A stretch of 64,000 bases of DNA from Geodermatophilus sp. DSM 45219 (GTDB taxonomy: Bacteria > Actinomycetota > Actinomycetes > Mycobacteriales > Geodermatophilaceae): contig NZ_FNIQ01000003.1 in assembly GCF_900104025.1 (NCBI RefSeq), positions 496,001 through 560,000 of the forward strand, read 5' to 3'. The notes below the pieces were generated by a model. That model was not told where the DNA came from. It saw only the letters and a list, made by a program, of their open reading frames with translations, and made no database searches. Below are positions 9,108-19,089 of this stretch, in pieces; the stretch's first letter is position 1, and each line of letters opens with the position of its first letter. A program made the position numbers and the translations under genes.

Positions 9108-10736
9108 TCAGTAGCTGAAGCGGGAGACGCCGGTCCGCAGCTCGGCGGCCATCCGGGACAGCTCGTCGATCGCGACCCGGGTCTGGGTCAGCGCCTGGGT
9201 GGTGGAGTCCGCCGCGGCCGAGACCCCGGTGATGTTGTCCGCGATCTGGCCCGACCCGCTGGCCGCCTCGGTCACCGACCGGGACATCTCGTTGGTCGTC
9301 GCGGTCTGCTCCTCCACCGCCGAGGCGATGGTGGTCTGCCGGTCGGAGATCTGCGCCACGATCGAGGAGATCTCCCCGATCGCGGCCACCGCCGCGGTGG
9401 TGTCGCCCTGGATCGCCTGCACCCGGCGGGCGATGTCCTCGGTCGCCTTCGCGGTCTCCTGGGCCAGCTCCTTGACCTCGTTGGCCACCACCGCGAAGCC
9501 CTTGCCCGCCTCCCCGGCGCGCGCGGCCTCGATGGTGGCGTTCAGCGCCAGCAGGTTGGTCTGCTCCGCGATCGAGGTGATCACCTTGACCACGTTGCCG
9601 ATCTCCGCCGAGGACTCCCCCAGCTTCGCGACGGTGGCCGTCGTGGTCTCCGCAGCGGTCACCGCACGCGCGGCGACATCGCTGGCCTCGGCCGCGTTCG
9701 TGGCGATCTCCCGGATGCTCGCGCCCATCTGCTCGGCACCGGCGGCCACGGTCTGCACGTTCCGGCTGACCTCCTCGGCCGCCGAGGACACCACACCGGA
9801 CTGGGCCGAGGTCTCCTCCGCCGAGGCCGAGATCTGCGCCGAGGACGCCGACAGCTCCTCCGACGACGCGGCGACGGCGTCCGCCGAGGCCACGACCGAG
9901 GCCATCACCTGACGCAGGTTGGCCACGGCCTCGTCCAGGGAAGCGCCCATCCGACCCAGCTCGTCGTTGCTCTCCAGCCCGGCGGTCCGGGTCAGGTCAC
10001 CGGCAGCCAGCCCCTCGGTCACGTCCTGCACCCGGCGCAGACCCCGCGCGATGCCGGTCGCGACCCACAGGCCGACGCCCACGGCGAGCCCGATGCCGGC
10101 GACCAGGATGACCAGCGAGGTGGTCCGCTGGGTGGCGGCGGCGTCCGCGGCGGCGACGGCGGCGTCCTCGGCCTCCGCCTTCTCGATCTCCAGCAGCTCG
10201 TTGAGGTCGGTCTCGACCTCGCCGGCCAACGGCCCCACCGTGGTGTCGTTCGCCGCGACCCAGGCGTCGACCTGGTGCGTGAGGGCGAGCGGGGCGAGGA
10301 CCGTGTCGGCCTGGCTCCGGTACTCCTCGTAGTGCTCGGCCAGCTCGGTCGCCAGCTCCCGCTTCTCCGGCGCCGAGGTGTCGGCGAGGTAGGTGTCGAG
10401 AGCCGTCTGGAAGCGGGCCCCGACCTCGTCGATGGCATCGAGCGCCTGCTGCGCCTCGACCGGGTCGGTGGTGAGCACGGCGTCGCGGGTGGCCACCCGG
10501 GTGTCCTTGACCGCGCCGCGCATGGCCGCCACGTTCGTGATGCCGTGGACGTTGTCGTCGAGCATCTCCTGGGTCCGGTGGGCGGACGCGTTGAGAGCCT
10601 GCAGGCCGAGGAGGCCGACGACGGCGGCGACGAGCGAGGCGACCCCCACCGCGAGGAGCACCTTCGTCTTCACCCCCCGGTCGGCGAACCAGTGGGCGCG
10701 CCGCCGGCCGGCGGCGGGCAGGGACGTGGTGCTCAT
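9108..10736 (-). CDS. Methyl-accepting chemotaxis protein (transmembrane)
   Basis: Chemoreceptor of 542 residues. A short basic N-terminus precedes TM1 (about 24-46). An all-helical periplasmic four-helix-bundle sensor spans about 47-188, TM2 about 189-213 and HAMP about 214-265 (LAAGDLTR). The cytoplasmic coiled-coil has the tip [19 protein letters not shown]. There is no CheR-tethering pentapeptide; it ends VSRFSY. I place the start at ATG 10736, preceded by AGGAG, rather than at the upstream in-frame codon at 10928. The last 283 bp before the coiled-coil tip are identical in DNA to the MCP at 16368. Ligand unknown. Confidence 0.95.
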   Translation of the reverse strand: MSTTSLPAAGRRRAHWFADRGVKTKVLLAVGVASLVAAVVGLLGLQALNASAHRTQEMLDDNVHGITNVAAMRGAVKDTRVATRDAVLTTDPVEAQQALDAIDEVGARFQTALDTYLADTSAPEKRELATELAEHYEEYRSQADTVLAPLALTHQVDAWVAANDTTVGPLAGEVETDLNELLEIEKAEAEDAAVAAADAAATQRTTSLVILVAGIGLAVGVGLWVATGIARGLRRVQDVTEGLAAGDLTRTAGLESNDELGRMGASLDEAVANLRQVMASVVASADAVAASSEELSASSAQISASAEETSAQSGVVSSAAEEVSRNVQTVAAGAEQMGASIREIATNAAEASDVAARAVTAAETTTATVAKLGESSAEIGNVVKVITSIAEQTNLLALNATIEAARAGEAGKGFAVVANEVKELAQETAKATEDIARRVQAIQGDTTAAVAAIGEISSIVAQISDRQTTIASAVEEQTATTNEMSRSVTEAASGSGQIADNITGVSAAADSTTQALTQTRVAIDELSRMAAELRTGVSRFSY

Positions 10737-10955
10737 GGCGTTCTCCTGGGAAGAGATGGGGGGTGCTGGGTCGGCCGCCATCTCCCCGAGGGGCATTCGG
10801 CCGTGCGCAATGAATGTGACGGCACACCCGCCGTTTTGTGCACCCGAACACGCCCCGTCGGACCAATCGTTACCGATTGTGCGGGTGACCGGACAATGGC
10901 GGTCCCCATGTCGACACAGGTGCTCCACGCCATTGTGGGCCTCGACCGGGAATGG
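10737..10955 (-). promoter_or_regulatory. Upstream region of the first tandem MCP with a GTGTCGAC box at 10908-10917
   Basis: No gene here. On the minus strand GTGTCGACAT lies 172 bases before the ATG. Related boxes precede the other three clustered MCPs at comparable distances. A promoter or operator role is inferred only from recurrence. Confidence 0.4.
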
Positions 10956-10995
10956 CGACGGGGCGACAGCCGGGACCCCGGCTGCCGCCCCGTCG
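10956..10995 (-). terminator. Hairpin terminator after the MCP ending at 11018
   Basis: Arms 10956-10974 and 10977-10995 (19 bp, one mismatch) form a very stable stem 22 bases past the MCP stop. It is analogous to the hairpins after the other MCPs in the cluster. Confidence 0.7.
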
Positions 10996-11017
10996 GGAAC
11001 GGTGGCGAACGCGCGCG

Positions 11018-12619
11018 TCAGTAGGTGAAACGCCCCACCGTGGTGCGCAGGTCGGCGGCCATCCGGGAGAGCTCGTCCACGGCGGTGCGGGTCTGGGTCA
11101 GCGCCTGGGTGGTGGAGTCCGCCGCGGCCGAGACCCCGGTGATGTTGTCCGCGATCTGGCCCGACCCGCTGGCCGCCTCGGTCACCGACCGGGACATCTC
11201 GTTGGTCGTCGCGGTCTGCTCCTCCACCGCCGAGGCGATGGTGGTCTGCCGGTCGGAGATCTGCGCCACGATCGAGGAGATCTCCCCGATCGCGGTCACC
11301 GCCGCGGTGGTGTCGCCCTGGATCGCCTGCACCCGGCGGGCGATGTCCTCGGTCGCCTTCGCGGTCTCCTGGGCCAGCTCCTTGACCTCGTTGGCCACCA
11401 CCGCGAAGCCCTTGCCGGCCTCCCCGGCGCGGGCGGCCTCGATGGTGGCGTTCAGCGCCAGCAGATTCGTCTGCTCCGCGATGCTGGTGATCACCTTCAC
11501 CACGTCGCCGATCTCCTTGGACGACTCCCCGAGCTTGCTCACCGTCGCCGTGGTCGTCTCGGCGGCACTGACCGCCCGGTGCGCCACGTCGGAGGCCTCG
11601 GCCGCGTTGCTGGCGATCTCCCGGATGCTCGCGCCCATCTGCTCGGCACCGGCGGCCACGGTCTGCACGTTGCGGCTGACCTCCTCGGCCGCACCGGCCA
11701 CCACCCCGGACTGCGCCGAGGTCTCCTCCGCCGACGCGGCGATCTGGGCCGAGGACGCCGACAGCTCCTCCGAGCTGGCCGCTACCGCATCCGCCGACGC
11801 CACGACCGACGACATCACCGCGCGGAAGCCGGCCACGGCCTCGTCCAGGGAGGCGCCCATCTGGCCGAGCTCGTCACGCGAGGTGACGCCGGAGGACGCG
11901 GTCAGGTCACCGGCAGCCAGCGCCTCGAGCGCGGCCTTGACCCGCTGCAGCGGCCGGGTGATCGACCGCATGATCAGCCAGCTGATCGCCAGGATGAGCG
12001 CGACGCCGATCCCCGCCACGACCTGGGTGATCGTCCCGGTGCGGTCGATGCTGTCGACCAGGGCCCCCTCCGCGTCCTCGGTCGCCGCCTCGAGCGCGTC
12101 CTTGGCCGCGCCGACGGTCCCGTCGGTGAGGTCGTTGGCGACCTGGATCTGCTCGTAGCCGGCCCGCGCGGCGGCCTGGTCGGCGACGGCGGTGTCGACG
12201 AACGCGCCGACCGCGGCGGTGTAGTCGTCGAAGCTCGCGCGCAGCTCGGCCACGGCCGTGGCGCTCTCGCCGGTGAGCTCGATCTCCGAGAGCTCGGTCA
12301 GCAACTCGTCGGCGGTGGCGGTGTCCTCGGCGACCTCGGTGCGTGCCTCGGCCGGGACCTCGCGGACCAGCGCGCGGAACGCGTCGACCTTGAGCTCGCT
12401 GGCCCGGGTGTCGAGCTGGAGGACGAGGCCCTGTGCGTGGACCAGCGCCGTCATGTCCTGGTCGGCCTCTCGGGCGGCGCTGTTGCCGACGAGGACCGAG
12501 CCGACGAGGCCGCCGAAGGCCAGGACGCTGACGCCGGCGAGGGCGCCGAACTTGACCGACAGCGGCCGGTCGGCGAACCAGCCGGAGCGTCCTGCGGTCG
12601 GGGGAGTGCGATCGGGCAT
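11018..12619 (-). CDS. Methyl-accepting chemotaxis protein (transmembrane)
   Basis: Second member of the tandem array, 533 residues. TM1 ([20 protein letters not shown]) is near residues 21-42. A helical sensor domain reaches about residue 190, then TM2 ([20 protein letters not shown]), HAMP ([12 protein letters not shown]) and the conserved signalling hairpin with [19 protein letters not shown]. The sensor domain differs from its neighbours, while the C-terminal half is nearly identical, so the copies share output but probably sense different signals. Start ATG 12619 has AGGAG seven bases upstream. Confidence 0.95.
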   Translation of the reverse strand: MPDRTPPTAGRSGWFADRPLSVKFGALAGVSVLAFGGLVGSVLVGNSAAREADQDMTALVHAQGLVLQLDTRASELKVDAFRALVREVPAEARTEVAEDTATADELLTELSEIELTGESATAVAELRASFDDYTAAVGAFVDTAVADQAAARAGYEQIQVANDLTDGTVGAAKDALEAATEDAEGALVDSIDRTGTITQVVAGIGVALILAISWLIMRSITRPLQRVKAALEALAAGDLTASSGVTSRDELGQMGASLDEAVAGFRAVMSSVVASADAVAASSEELSASSAQIAASAEETSAQSGVVAGAAEEVSRNVQTVAAGAEQMGASIREIASNAAEASDVAHRAVSAAETTTATVSKLGESSKEIGDVVKVITSIAEQTNLLALNATIEAARAGEAGKGFAVVANEVKELAQETAKATEDIARRVQAIQGDTTAAVTAIGEISSIVAQISDRQTTIASAVEEQTATTNEMSRSVTEAASGSGQIADNITGVSAAADSTTQALTQTRTAVDELSRMAADLRTTVGRFTY

Positions 12620-12783
12620 GGTGCTGCTCCTGGGGAAGGGAGGTGCAGGGGATGTCGCGAGGAATTGCGGTGCTGGCTCGCGGCGCAATGGTGTGCCATT
12701 CCGCGAGGCGGGCGGCTCCGTCGAGGTGCGTGTCGCACCGGGGGTTGCGAGAATTGTCGGCGACCGTTCTCCGCCCGTCCTCT

Positions 12784-12792
12784 TGTCGACAC
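12784..12792 (-). promoter_or_regulatory. GTGTCGAC box upstream of the MCP starting at 12619
   Basis: Minus-strand GTGTCGACA, 165 bases before the ATG. Same motif and nearly the same distance as at 10908 and 18144. The function is inferred. Confidence 0.35.
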
Positions 12793-12811
12793 GGGCAGCC
12801 ATTCCCGAGCG

Positions 12812-12845
12812 CCGGGCGCGGTCGGCCCCGTCCGACCGCGCCCGG
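12812..12845 (-). terminator. Hairpin terminator after the MCP ending at 12851
   Basis: A 14-bp perfect stem (12812-12825 with 12832-12845) and a 6-base loop, 5 bases past the MCP stop. Confidence 0.75.
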
Positions 12846-12850
12846 GTCCC

Positions 12851-14458
12851 TCAGTAGCTGAAGCGGCTCACCGAGGTGCGCAGCTCGGCGGCCATGCGGG
12901 ACAGCTCGTCGACCGCGGTGCGGGTCTGGGTCAGCGCCTGCGTGGTCGATTCCGCGGCCGTCGAGACGCCGCCGATGTTCTCCGCGATCTGACCCGACCC
13001 GGCGGCGGCCTCGCTGACCGACCGGGACATCTCGCTGGTCGTCGCGGTCTGCTCCTCCACCGCACTGGCGATGGTGGTCTGGTAGTCGTTGATCTTGCCG
13101 ATCACCTCGCTGATCCGCCCGATCGCGGCCACCGCACCGGTGGTGTCGCCCTGGATCGCCTGCACCCGCCGGGCGATGTCCTCCGTGGCCTTCGCGGTCT
13201 CCTGGGCCAGCTCCTTGACCTCGTTGGCGACCACCGCGAACCCCTTGCCCGCCTCACCGGCACGCGCGGCCTCGATGGTGGCGTTCAGCGCCAGCAGGTT
13301 GGTCTGCTCCGCGATCGAGGTGATCACCTTGACCACGTCACCGATCTCCTTGGAGGAGTCACCCAGCTTGGTGACCGTGACCGTCGTCGTCTCCGCCTCG
13401 GTGACCGCCTGCGCGGCCACCCGCGCCGCCTCCGCGGCGTTCTGGCTGATCTCCCGGATCGAGGCACCCATCTGCTCCGCGCCGGCCGACACCGTCTGCA
13501 CGTTCCGGGAGACCTCCTCGGCCGCACCGGACACCACACCGGACTGCGCGCTCGTCTCCTCCGCCGACGCCGAGATCTGCGCCGAGGACGCCGACAGCTC
13601 CTCCGACGACGCCGCCACCGCGTCCGCCGACGCCACCACCGACGCCATCAGCTCGCGCAGACCGTCCACTGCGGAGTCCAGCGAGTCGCCCATCCGGCCC
13701 AGCTCGTCCCGCGACGCCAGGTCGGCCCGGACGGTGAGGTCGCCTGCGGCCAGCGCGGCGGCGACACCGCCGACCGAGCGGACGGCGGCGACGATCTGGC
13801 GGGCCACGACGACACCGAGCCCGAGGGCGACCAGGCTCCCCACGAGGAGCGCGATGATGATCGTGGTGCGCGAGTCGGCGTAGGCGGCCTGCGCCCCGGA
13901 CGCCCGCTCAGCGGCCTGCGCCTCCTCGGCGGCGAAGGCGGCGGCCAGGTCGGTCTCGGCGACCTGGATCGCCGGGATGAGCTGCGTGTCCCGCGCCTGC
14001 TGGTACGCAGCCAGGTCGTTGACTCGGGACAGCGGGATGACGACCCCGTCGCGGATGCGTCCGACCTCCTCCCAGTGCTCGGTGAACGCCTCCACCGCCG
14101 CCGGGTCGGCGGCGCTCGGCCGGTAGGAGGAGAGCAGCTCGGCCAGCTCGGCCTCGTGGTCCTCGATCGCGATCTCGATGCGGTCCATGGACGCGGCGTC
14201 CAGGCTGGTCGCGTGGTTGAGCGTGTCCAGCCGCAGCTGCATCGCCGTGCGCTGTGCCTGGGCCAGCACGGTCATCGGCTGGACGTTCTGCTCGTACATG
14301 GCCTGGGTCTCGTCCGCGGTCTTCCCGAGGTTGACCAGGCCGAGCAGCCCGACACCGACGGCGACGACGAGCGTCACGAGGACCGCACTGAGGATCTTGA
14401 CGAGGACGGGGAGGTCGCGTGCCCGGGCGAGCACGGAGCGGGAAGCGGGGACAGGCAT
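12851..14458 (-). CDS. Methyl-accepting chemotaxis protein (transmembrane)
   Basis: Third tandem MCP, 535 residues. TM1 is near residues 19-41 (ILSAVLVTLVVAVGVGLLGL). The helical sensor starts with the MCP four-helix-bundle pattern NLGKTADETQAMYEQNVQP. TM2 is about 192-214, then HAMP ([12 protein letters not shown]) and the signalling hairpin. Near the membrane-proximal end of its C-terminal half it differs from the other copies ([14 protein letters not shown]), like the distant MCP at 47162. Start is ATG 14458. Its upstream region runs into the IS element, so its original promoter context was altered only beyond about 440 bp. Confidence 0.94.
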   Translation of the reverse strand: MPVPASRSVLARARDLPVLVKILSAVLVTLVVAVGVGLLGLVNLGKTADETQAMYEQNVQPMTVLAQAQRTAMQLRLDTLNHATSLDAASMDRIEIAIEDHEAELAELLSSYRPSAADPAAVEAFTEHWEEVGRIRDGVVIPLSRVNDLAAYQQARDTQLIPAIQVAETDLAAAFAAEEAQAAERASGAQAAYADSRTTIIIALLVGSLVALGLGVVVARQIVAAVRSVGGVAAALAAGDLTVRADLASRDELGRMGDSLDSAVDGLRELMASVVASADAVAASSEELSASSAQISASAEETSAQSGVVSGAAEEVSRNVQTVSAGAEQMGASIREISQNAAEAARVAAQAVTEAETTTVTVTKLGDSSKEIGDVVKVITSIAEQTNLLALNATIEAARAGEAGKGFAVVANEVKELAQETAKATEDIARRVQAIQGDTTGAVAAIGRISEVIGKINDYQTTIASAVEEQTATTSEMSRSVSEAAAGSGQIAENIGGVSTAAESTTQALTQTRTAVDELSRMAAELRTSVSRFSY

Positions 14459-14890
14459 GGGAGGTCTCTCTCGGGGGGCGGGGGCGGCGTCCGGAATGGC
14501 GCCGAGAGAAGTGTGGGGACAGCGACGCCCCCAGCCCACGCTTGAGGGTCTCAAGCGACGAAATCGTCACCGACCAGGCGGGTCAGCCATTCCCGCGCGG
14601 CGATGTGTCGACTTCCGGTGAGAAGTCGTCGTCCGGTGTGGAATGGCGTTCCGGGGTCCGGCCGATGCGCGGTCGGGCAGGAGTGCGCAGGTCGCCGGCC
14701 GAGCGCCTCACGGCGGGAGCGCCCCGGGCCTTCGCTGGAGGGTGCACAGGTCGACACCGCAGGGACGGTGACCGCCGGGCGCCCGGCCGGTGAGTTCCGG
14801 ACACGGTCGTCCGCAACCGAGTTGCGCCCTCCGGCGTCAGTCCAGCGCGTCGGCGAGCCGCCATGCCGGGTGCCTCCGCAATCGGCGCGA
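14459..14890 (-). promoter_or_regulatory. 432-bp upstream region of an MCP, no gene
   Basis: I see no credible coding sequence. It holds a GTGTCGACC box on the minus strand at 14749-14757 (291 bases before the ATG) and a weaker AGTCGACA at 14606-14613 (148 bases before). The 17-bp word around the distal box matches the one at 18144-18160 at 16 of 17 positions. The region ends at the IS target duplication. Confidence 0.4.
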
Positions 14891-14898
14891 ACCGGCCC
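14891..14898 (+). repeat. Left 8-bp target-site duplication of the IS element
   Basis: ACCGGCCC here and at 16311-16318 directly flank the two terminal inverted repeats. Eight base pairs is the usual duplication for IS256-family insertion. Confidence 0.85.
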
Positions 14899-14975
14899 GG
14901 TGACGTCCCTGGACGTGGTGTAGCTGGTCGGAGGTCGTGAGCTCGTCGGCGAGGTGCTGGCGTGCGAGGGGCCAC

Positions 14976-15027
14976 CGCGTGGATCTTCTGCGTGGACCCG
15001 CCAAGGTTCACTCAGAAGATCCACGCG
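14976..15027 (+). other. 15-bp perfect hairpin abutting the transposase start
   Basis: CGCGTGGATCTTCTG (14976-14990) and its exact complement (15013-15027) flank a 22-base loop, and the second arm ends directly before ATG 15028. In an incoming transcript this would fold over the translation start. Structures like this in other IS elements limit transposase synthesis from readthrough mRNA; that role is inferred here. Confidence 0.6.
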
Positions 15028-16310
15028 ATGGCCCTGGACCAGTCTGCCCTGCTCGAGCTGCTCGAGGCACTCGAGCTCTCCGACGTCGACGACCGCATCC
15101 GCACCGCCACCGAGACGCTCCACCAAGCGCTGATCGAGGCGGAGTTGACCGCGGTGATCGGCGCCGGCCCGCACGAACGCACCGAGAGCCGCACCGCGCA
15201 GCGCACCGGCTCCCGGCCCCGCACGCTGACCACCACCGCCGGGGATCTGGAGCTGAGGATCCCCAAGCTGCGCGCCGGGTCGTTCTTCCCCTCGCCGCTG
15301 GAACGCCGCCGGCGGATCGGCCAGGCGCTGGTCACCGTGGTCATGGAGGCCTCCCTGCACGGCGTCTCGACGCGGAAGGTCGACGACCTGGTCCGCGCTC
15401 TCGGCGCCGACACCGGCATCTCCGAGTCCGAGGTGAGCCGGATCTGCGCCGACCTGGACGAGGAGGTGGCTGCCTTCCGGGACCGCTCGCTGACCGGGAC
15501 GGCCTGTCCCCACGTCTTCCCGGACGCGACCTGCTGCAAGGCCCGGGTCAACCGCCGGGTCATCTCCCAGGCCGTGGTGATCGCCACCGGGGTGGCCGCC
15601 GACGGGCACCGCGAGGTGCTCGGCTGCGCGGTCGGCGACAGCGAGGACGGCGCCTTCTGGACGGCGTTCCTGCGCTCGCTCGAGGGCCGCGGCCTCGCCG
15701 GCACCCAGCTGGTCATCTCTGATGCCCACACCGGCCTGGAGGCCCGCGATCGAGGCGGTGCTGCTGGGGGCGGCCTGGCAGCGCTGCCGGGTGCACGTCA
15801 TGCGCAACGTGCTGGCCCGGGCGCCCAAGGGCAACGCCGAGATGGTCGCCGCGGCGATCCGCACGGTCCTGGCCCAGCCCGACGCCGAGCACGTGCACGC
15901 CAGCTCGACGTCATCGCCGGCATGCTCGGCCGCCGATCTCCGCAGGTGGAGACGATGCTGCGCGGTGCTCGCGACGAGCTGCTGGCCTCCACCGGCTTCC
16001 CGGTGAGCCACTGGAAGAAGATCTGGTCGACCACCCGCTGGAGCGGCTGAACGAGGAGGTCGAGCGGCGCGCCGACGTCGTCGGCGTCTTCCCCAACCCC
16101 GCCGCCCTGCTCCGCCTGGCCGGCGCGGTCCTGGTCGAGGCCCACGACGAGTGGCAGGTCTCCGACCGCCGCTCCCACTCCGAGGCCTCCATGGCCCTGC
16201 TCCAGCGATCCGCTGAGGAGGTGGCACAGCCAGCCCTGATGGCGTCATGGTCCAACCTGCAGGAGACCCCGCGGGCCGGACCGGACTACACCACCGGGCG
16301 GGACGTCACC
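15028..16310 (+). pseudogene. IS256-family transposase, three frameshifts
   Basis: Recognisable as a mutator-type DDE transposase across three frames. The N-terminal part (ALDQSALLELLEALELSDVD) runs to VISDAHTGL. The middle (EAVLLGAAWQRCRVHVMRN) is shifted by an extra C near 15751. QLDVIAGMLGRR returns to the first frame after a missing C near 15895. The C-terminal LERLNEEVERRADVVGVFPN lies in the third frame after a lost base near 16035. The final frame has no stop before the right end. All three lesions are single-base changes in short runs, so sequencing error should be excluded, but together they suggest true decay. The frame broken at 15751 already removes part of the catalytic domain. 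Confidence 0.87.
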
Positions 16311-16318
16311 ACCGGCCC
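16311..16318 (+). repeat. Right 8-bp target-site duplication of the IS element
   Basis: ACCGGCCC, identical to 14891-14898. Seven of its eight bases also form the outer part of the left arm of the MCP terminator hairpin at 16312. Confidence 0.85.
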
Positions 16319-16355
16319 GGGTGGCGGTCGCGAGGACGACCGCCACCCGGGCCGG
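16312..16355 (-). terminator. 19-bp perfect hairpin terminator after the MCP ending at 16368
   Basis: Arms 16312-16330 and 16337-16355 pair without mismatch around a 6-base loop, 12 bases past the stop. The IS element inserted directly at its foot and left the hairpin intact. Confidence 0.8.
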
Positions 16356-16367
16356 CGAACGGCGTGC

Positions 16368-17978
16368 TCAGTAGGTGAAGCGGGAGACGCCGGTCCGCAG
16401 CTCGGCGGCCATCCGGGACAGCTCGTCGATCGCGACCCGGGTCTGGGTCAGCGCCTGGGTGGTGGAGTCCGCCGCGGCCGAGACCCCGGTGATGTTGTCC
16501 GCGATCTGGCCCGACCCGCTGGCCGCCTCGGTCACCGACCGGGACATCTCGTTGGTCGTCGCGGTCTGCTCCTCCACCGCCGAGGCGATGGTGGTCTGCC
16601 GGTCGGAGATCTGCGCCACGATCGAGGAGATCTCCCCGATCGCGGCCACCGCCGCGGTCGTGTCGCCCTGGATCGCCTGCACCCGCCGGGCGATGTCCTC
16701 GGTCGCCTTCGCGGTCTCCTGGGCCAGCTCCTTGACCTCGTTGGCGACCACCGCGAACCCCTTGCCCGCCTCACCGGCGCGCGCGGCCTCGATGGTGGCG
16801 TTCAGCGCCAGCAGGTTGGTCTGCTCCGCGATCGAGGTGATCACCTTCACCACGTTGCCGATCTCCGCAGAGGACTCCCCCAGCTTGGTCACCGTCGCCG
16901 TGGTCGTCTCGGCGGCACTGACCGCCCGGTACGCCACGTCGCTGGCCTCCGCCGCGTTGCTGGCGATCTCCCGGATGCTGGCCCCCATCTGCTCGGCACC
17001 GGCGGCCACGGTCTGCACGTTCCGGCTGACCTCCTCCGCGGCCGACGCCACCACACCGGACTGCGCCGAGGTCTCCTCCGCCGAGGCCGAGATCTGCGCC
17101 GAGGACGCCGACAGCTCCTCCGAGCTGGCCGCCACCGCATCCGCCGACGCCACCACGGACGCCATCACGACGCGCAGGCTCTCCTGCGCCGTCCCCAGGG
17201 CTGCAGCCATCTGGCCGACCTCGTCGGCCGAGGACACATCGGCGTCCCGGGTGAGGTCGCCGGCCGCCATGGCGTCCAGCGTGTCCTTGACGCGGTGCAG
17301 CGGGCGCACGATCAGCCGGCCGATGACCAGGGCCAGCGCGGTGCCGACCAGGGCGCCGACCAGCAGGATCACCCCGACCTGCACCACGCCGGCGCGGTGG
17401 GCCGCGGCCGCCTCGTCGTGCGTCACCTCGACGGCCGCGACCTGCGCGTCACCCAGCCGGTCGCCCAGCTCGACGACGACGGCGAACAGGCGGTCGCACT
17501 CGGCCAGCACCGGGGCGACGTTCGGGTCCAGGGCGCGGCTGGCCGGCAGGATGACGGTGTCCCGGAAGGTCCGGTAGTCCTCGACCGCGGCGAGGTACTC
17601 GTCGAGGAGGGCCTGGTCGGGGAAGGTCGTGCTCAGAGAGGCGATCTCGGCGTCGAACTTGTCGTCGAGCTCGGCGATCTGCTGCTCGCGAGCCGGCTTG
17701 TCCGCCACCGGCCCGGCCAGGTGCAGCAGCACCCGCTGGCGCATGCCGCCGTTCGCGACCCGGGCCTCGGACAGGTCCTTGAGCGGGACGGCGCCCTCCG
17801 CGTAGCTGCTCTCTGCTGCCGCCGCGACGGCGTTCAGCTGGACGACCGCCGCCCCCCCGACCGCGCCGGCGACGGCCAGGAGGACGCCGAGCAGCACGAG
17901 CAGCTTGGTGTTGACCCGCCGGTCGGCGAACCAGCCGCCGCGACGGCGGGCCGCGGGGGGAGGGGCGGTGGTGGGCAC
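16368..17978 (-). CDS. Methyl-accepting chemotaxis protein (transmembrane)
   Basis: First gene of the tandem MCP array in transcription order, 536 residues. TM1 ([20 protein letters not shown]) is at about 26-47. A helical sensor domain of about 145 residues follows, then TM2 ([20 protein letters not shown]), HAMP ([12 protein letters not shown]) and the common signalling hairpin, ending VSRFTY. I choose GTG 17978, with GGAGG six bases upstream; the frame is open further upstream but without a ribosome site. DNA from 16376 to 16658 is identical to 9116-9398, which suggests recent duplication or gene conversion. Confidence 0.94.
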   Translation of the reverse strand: MPTTAPPPAARRRGGWFADRRVNTKLLVLLGVLLAVAGAVGGAAVVQLNAVAAAAESSYAEGAVPLKDLSEARVANGGMRQRVLLHLAGPVADKPAREQQIAELDDKFDAEIASLSTTFPDQALLDEYLAAVEDYRTFRDTVILPASRALDPNVAPVLAECDRLFAVVVELGDRLGDAQVAAVEVTHDEAAAAHRAGVVQVGVILLVGALVGTALALVIGRLIVRPLHRVKDTLDAMAAGDLTRDADVSSADEVGQMAAALGTAQESLRVVMASVVASADAVAASSEELSASSAQISASAEETSAQSGVVASAAEEVSRNVQTVAAGAEQMGASIREIASNAAEASDVAYRAVSAAETTTATVTKLGESSAEIGNVVKVITSIAEQTNLLALNATIEAARAGEAGKGFAVVANEVKELAQETAKATEDIARRVQAIQGDTTAAVAAIGEISSIVAQISDRQTTIASAVEEQTATTNEMSRSVTEAASGSGQIADNITGVSAAADSTTQALTQTRVAIDELSRMAAELRTGVSRFTY

Positions 17979-18315
17979 GGGGTTCCTCCAGGAGGGACGG
18001 CGGGCGAGCGACCCGGTATGCAGTGGAGGCGTTCTCGCCCCGGAGGAATGATGGGACGCCTCTCGATTGCGTACCGCACAACTGCGCCCCAGGTATCCGG
18101 ATCGTTCTCCGACCACCGGGTCACCGTCTCTCCGTGGGGCACAGGTCGACACACGCGGACCGGCGTCCGTCCGACCGGCCAGCGGCGGGCCCGCGTCGTC
18201 CCGCCCCGCCGGTGCCCCCGGTGGACCCGTGTCGACACCGCAGCGGTCGGTGACCGGCAGGGAGGGGGACGGTCATCCCGCCACCCCCCGGGACACGCCC
18301 CGGAGCGGCGGTCGC
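17979..18315 (-). promoter_or_regulatory. 337-bp intergenic region with two GTGTCGAC boxes
   Basis: No gene is supported. GTGTCGACC at 18144-18152 (166 bases before the MCP start) and GTGTCGACA at 18230-18238 are read on the minus strand. The far end contains the 3' flank of otsB. The boxes match those before the other tandem MCPs. Confidence 0.4.
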
Positions 18316-19089
18316 TCAGTCCAGCGCGTCGGCGAGCGTGTCGAGCAGGACGACGACGGCGGCGGGGTCCGCGACGCGGTGGCCGGCCACCGTCTCGCCC
18401 TCCCCGACCTTGACCGTGAGGTCGCCGGGGGACAGGGCGCGGAAGGCGTCCTCGTCGGTGCGGTCGTCGCCCAGGTAGAGCGTCGCCGCGGCACCGAGGT
18501 CGTCGCGGAGGCGGAGCAGCGCGCTGCCCTTGTCGGCGTCGGTGACGGCGAGCTCGAGCACCTCCTTGCCCGGCTTCTTCGTCAGTGACGGATCGGCCGC
18601 AGCATCTGCCTGCTCGATCAACGCGGCGGCCGCAGCGCGGTCGGTCACCTGCCGCACGTGCACGGCCACGCTGGCCGGCTTGACCTCCAGCCGCGCGCCG
18701 GGAACCGCCGCGACCAGTGGGGCCAGCCGCTCGGCGAGCGCGTCGCGCCGCGACGCCAGCTCCCCGCTGAGCGGACCCCCGTACTCCGCCCCGTGGCTGC
18801 CGATCCAGCGGTAGGGGCCGGCGAAGCCGCTGACGGCCTGCAGGTCGGCCACGCCGCGGCCGCTGACGAGGGCTACGACGACGTCCTCGTGCGCGGCCAG
18901 CCGTCCCAGTGCCTCCGCCACCCCGCTCTGGGGGACGGCGGCCGAGGGGTCGCCCACCAGGGGGGCGAGGACGCCGTCGTAGTCACTGGCCACCAGCAGC
19001 GGCCGCTGCCGTGCCAGCTCGGTCAGCGCCGCGGTCAGCTCCGCCGGCAGCCGGACGGGGGAGGGGAGCGGGGCGGCCGGCCCGGTCAC
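18316..19089 (-). CDS. otsB: Trehalose-6-phosphate phosphatase
   Basis: Removes phosphate from trehalose-6-phosphate to give trehalose, a compatible solute and desiccation protectant. A 257-residue HAD-superfamily enzyme. Motif I is [12 protein letters not shown] (nucleophile and acid/base Asp), SGR is motif [10 protein letters not shown] is a trehalose phosphatase signature and [10 protein letters not shown] is motif IV. Start GTG 19089 overlaps the otsA stop by four bases, so OtsA and OtsB are made in balance. Confidence 0.95.
   Translation of the reverse strand: MTGPAAPLPSPVRLPAELTAALTELARQRPLLVASDYDGVLAPLVGDPSAAVPQSGVAEALGRLAAHEDVVVALVSGRGVADLQAVSGFAGPYRWIGSHGAEYGGPLSGELASRRDALAERLAPLVAAVPGARLEVKPASVAVHVRQVTDRAAAAALIEQADAAADPSLTKKPGKEVLELAVTDADKGSALLRLRDDLGAAATLYLGDDRTDEDAFRALSPGDLTVKVGEGETVAGHRVADPAAVVVLLDTLADALD

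Larger units (their letters stand above)
14899..16310 (+). mobile_element. IS256-family insertion sequence, 1412 bp, decayed transposase
   Basis: The ends are imperfect 25-bp inverted repeats, 14899-14923 and 16286-16310, matching at 20 of 25 positions (11-bp outer block GGTGACGTCCC, 9-bp inner block GTGGTGTAG). Both ends are flanked by the 8-bp duplication ACCGGCCC. Length and duplication size fit IS256/mutator elements. The single transposase gene is frameshifted three times. The intact duplication shows that the insertion is still at its original site. It lies between two MCP genes, immediately beside the terminator hairpin of the gene at 16368. Confidence 0.88.

Noticed and set aside
14551-16248. 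Long minus-strand frame across the IS element
   Set aside because: It is antisense to a recognisable transposase and has no family features; it only runs through the terminal repeats by chance.
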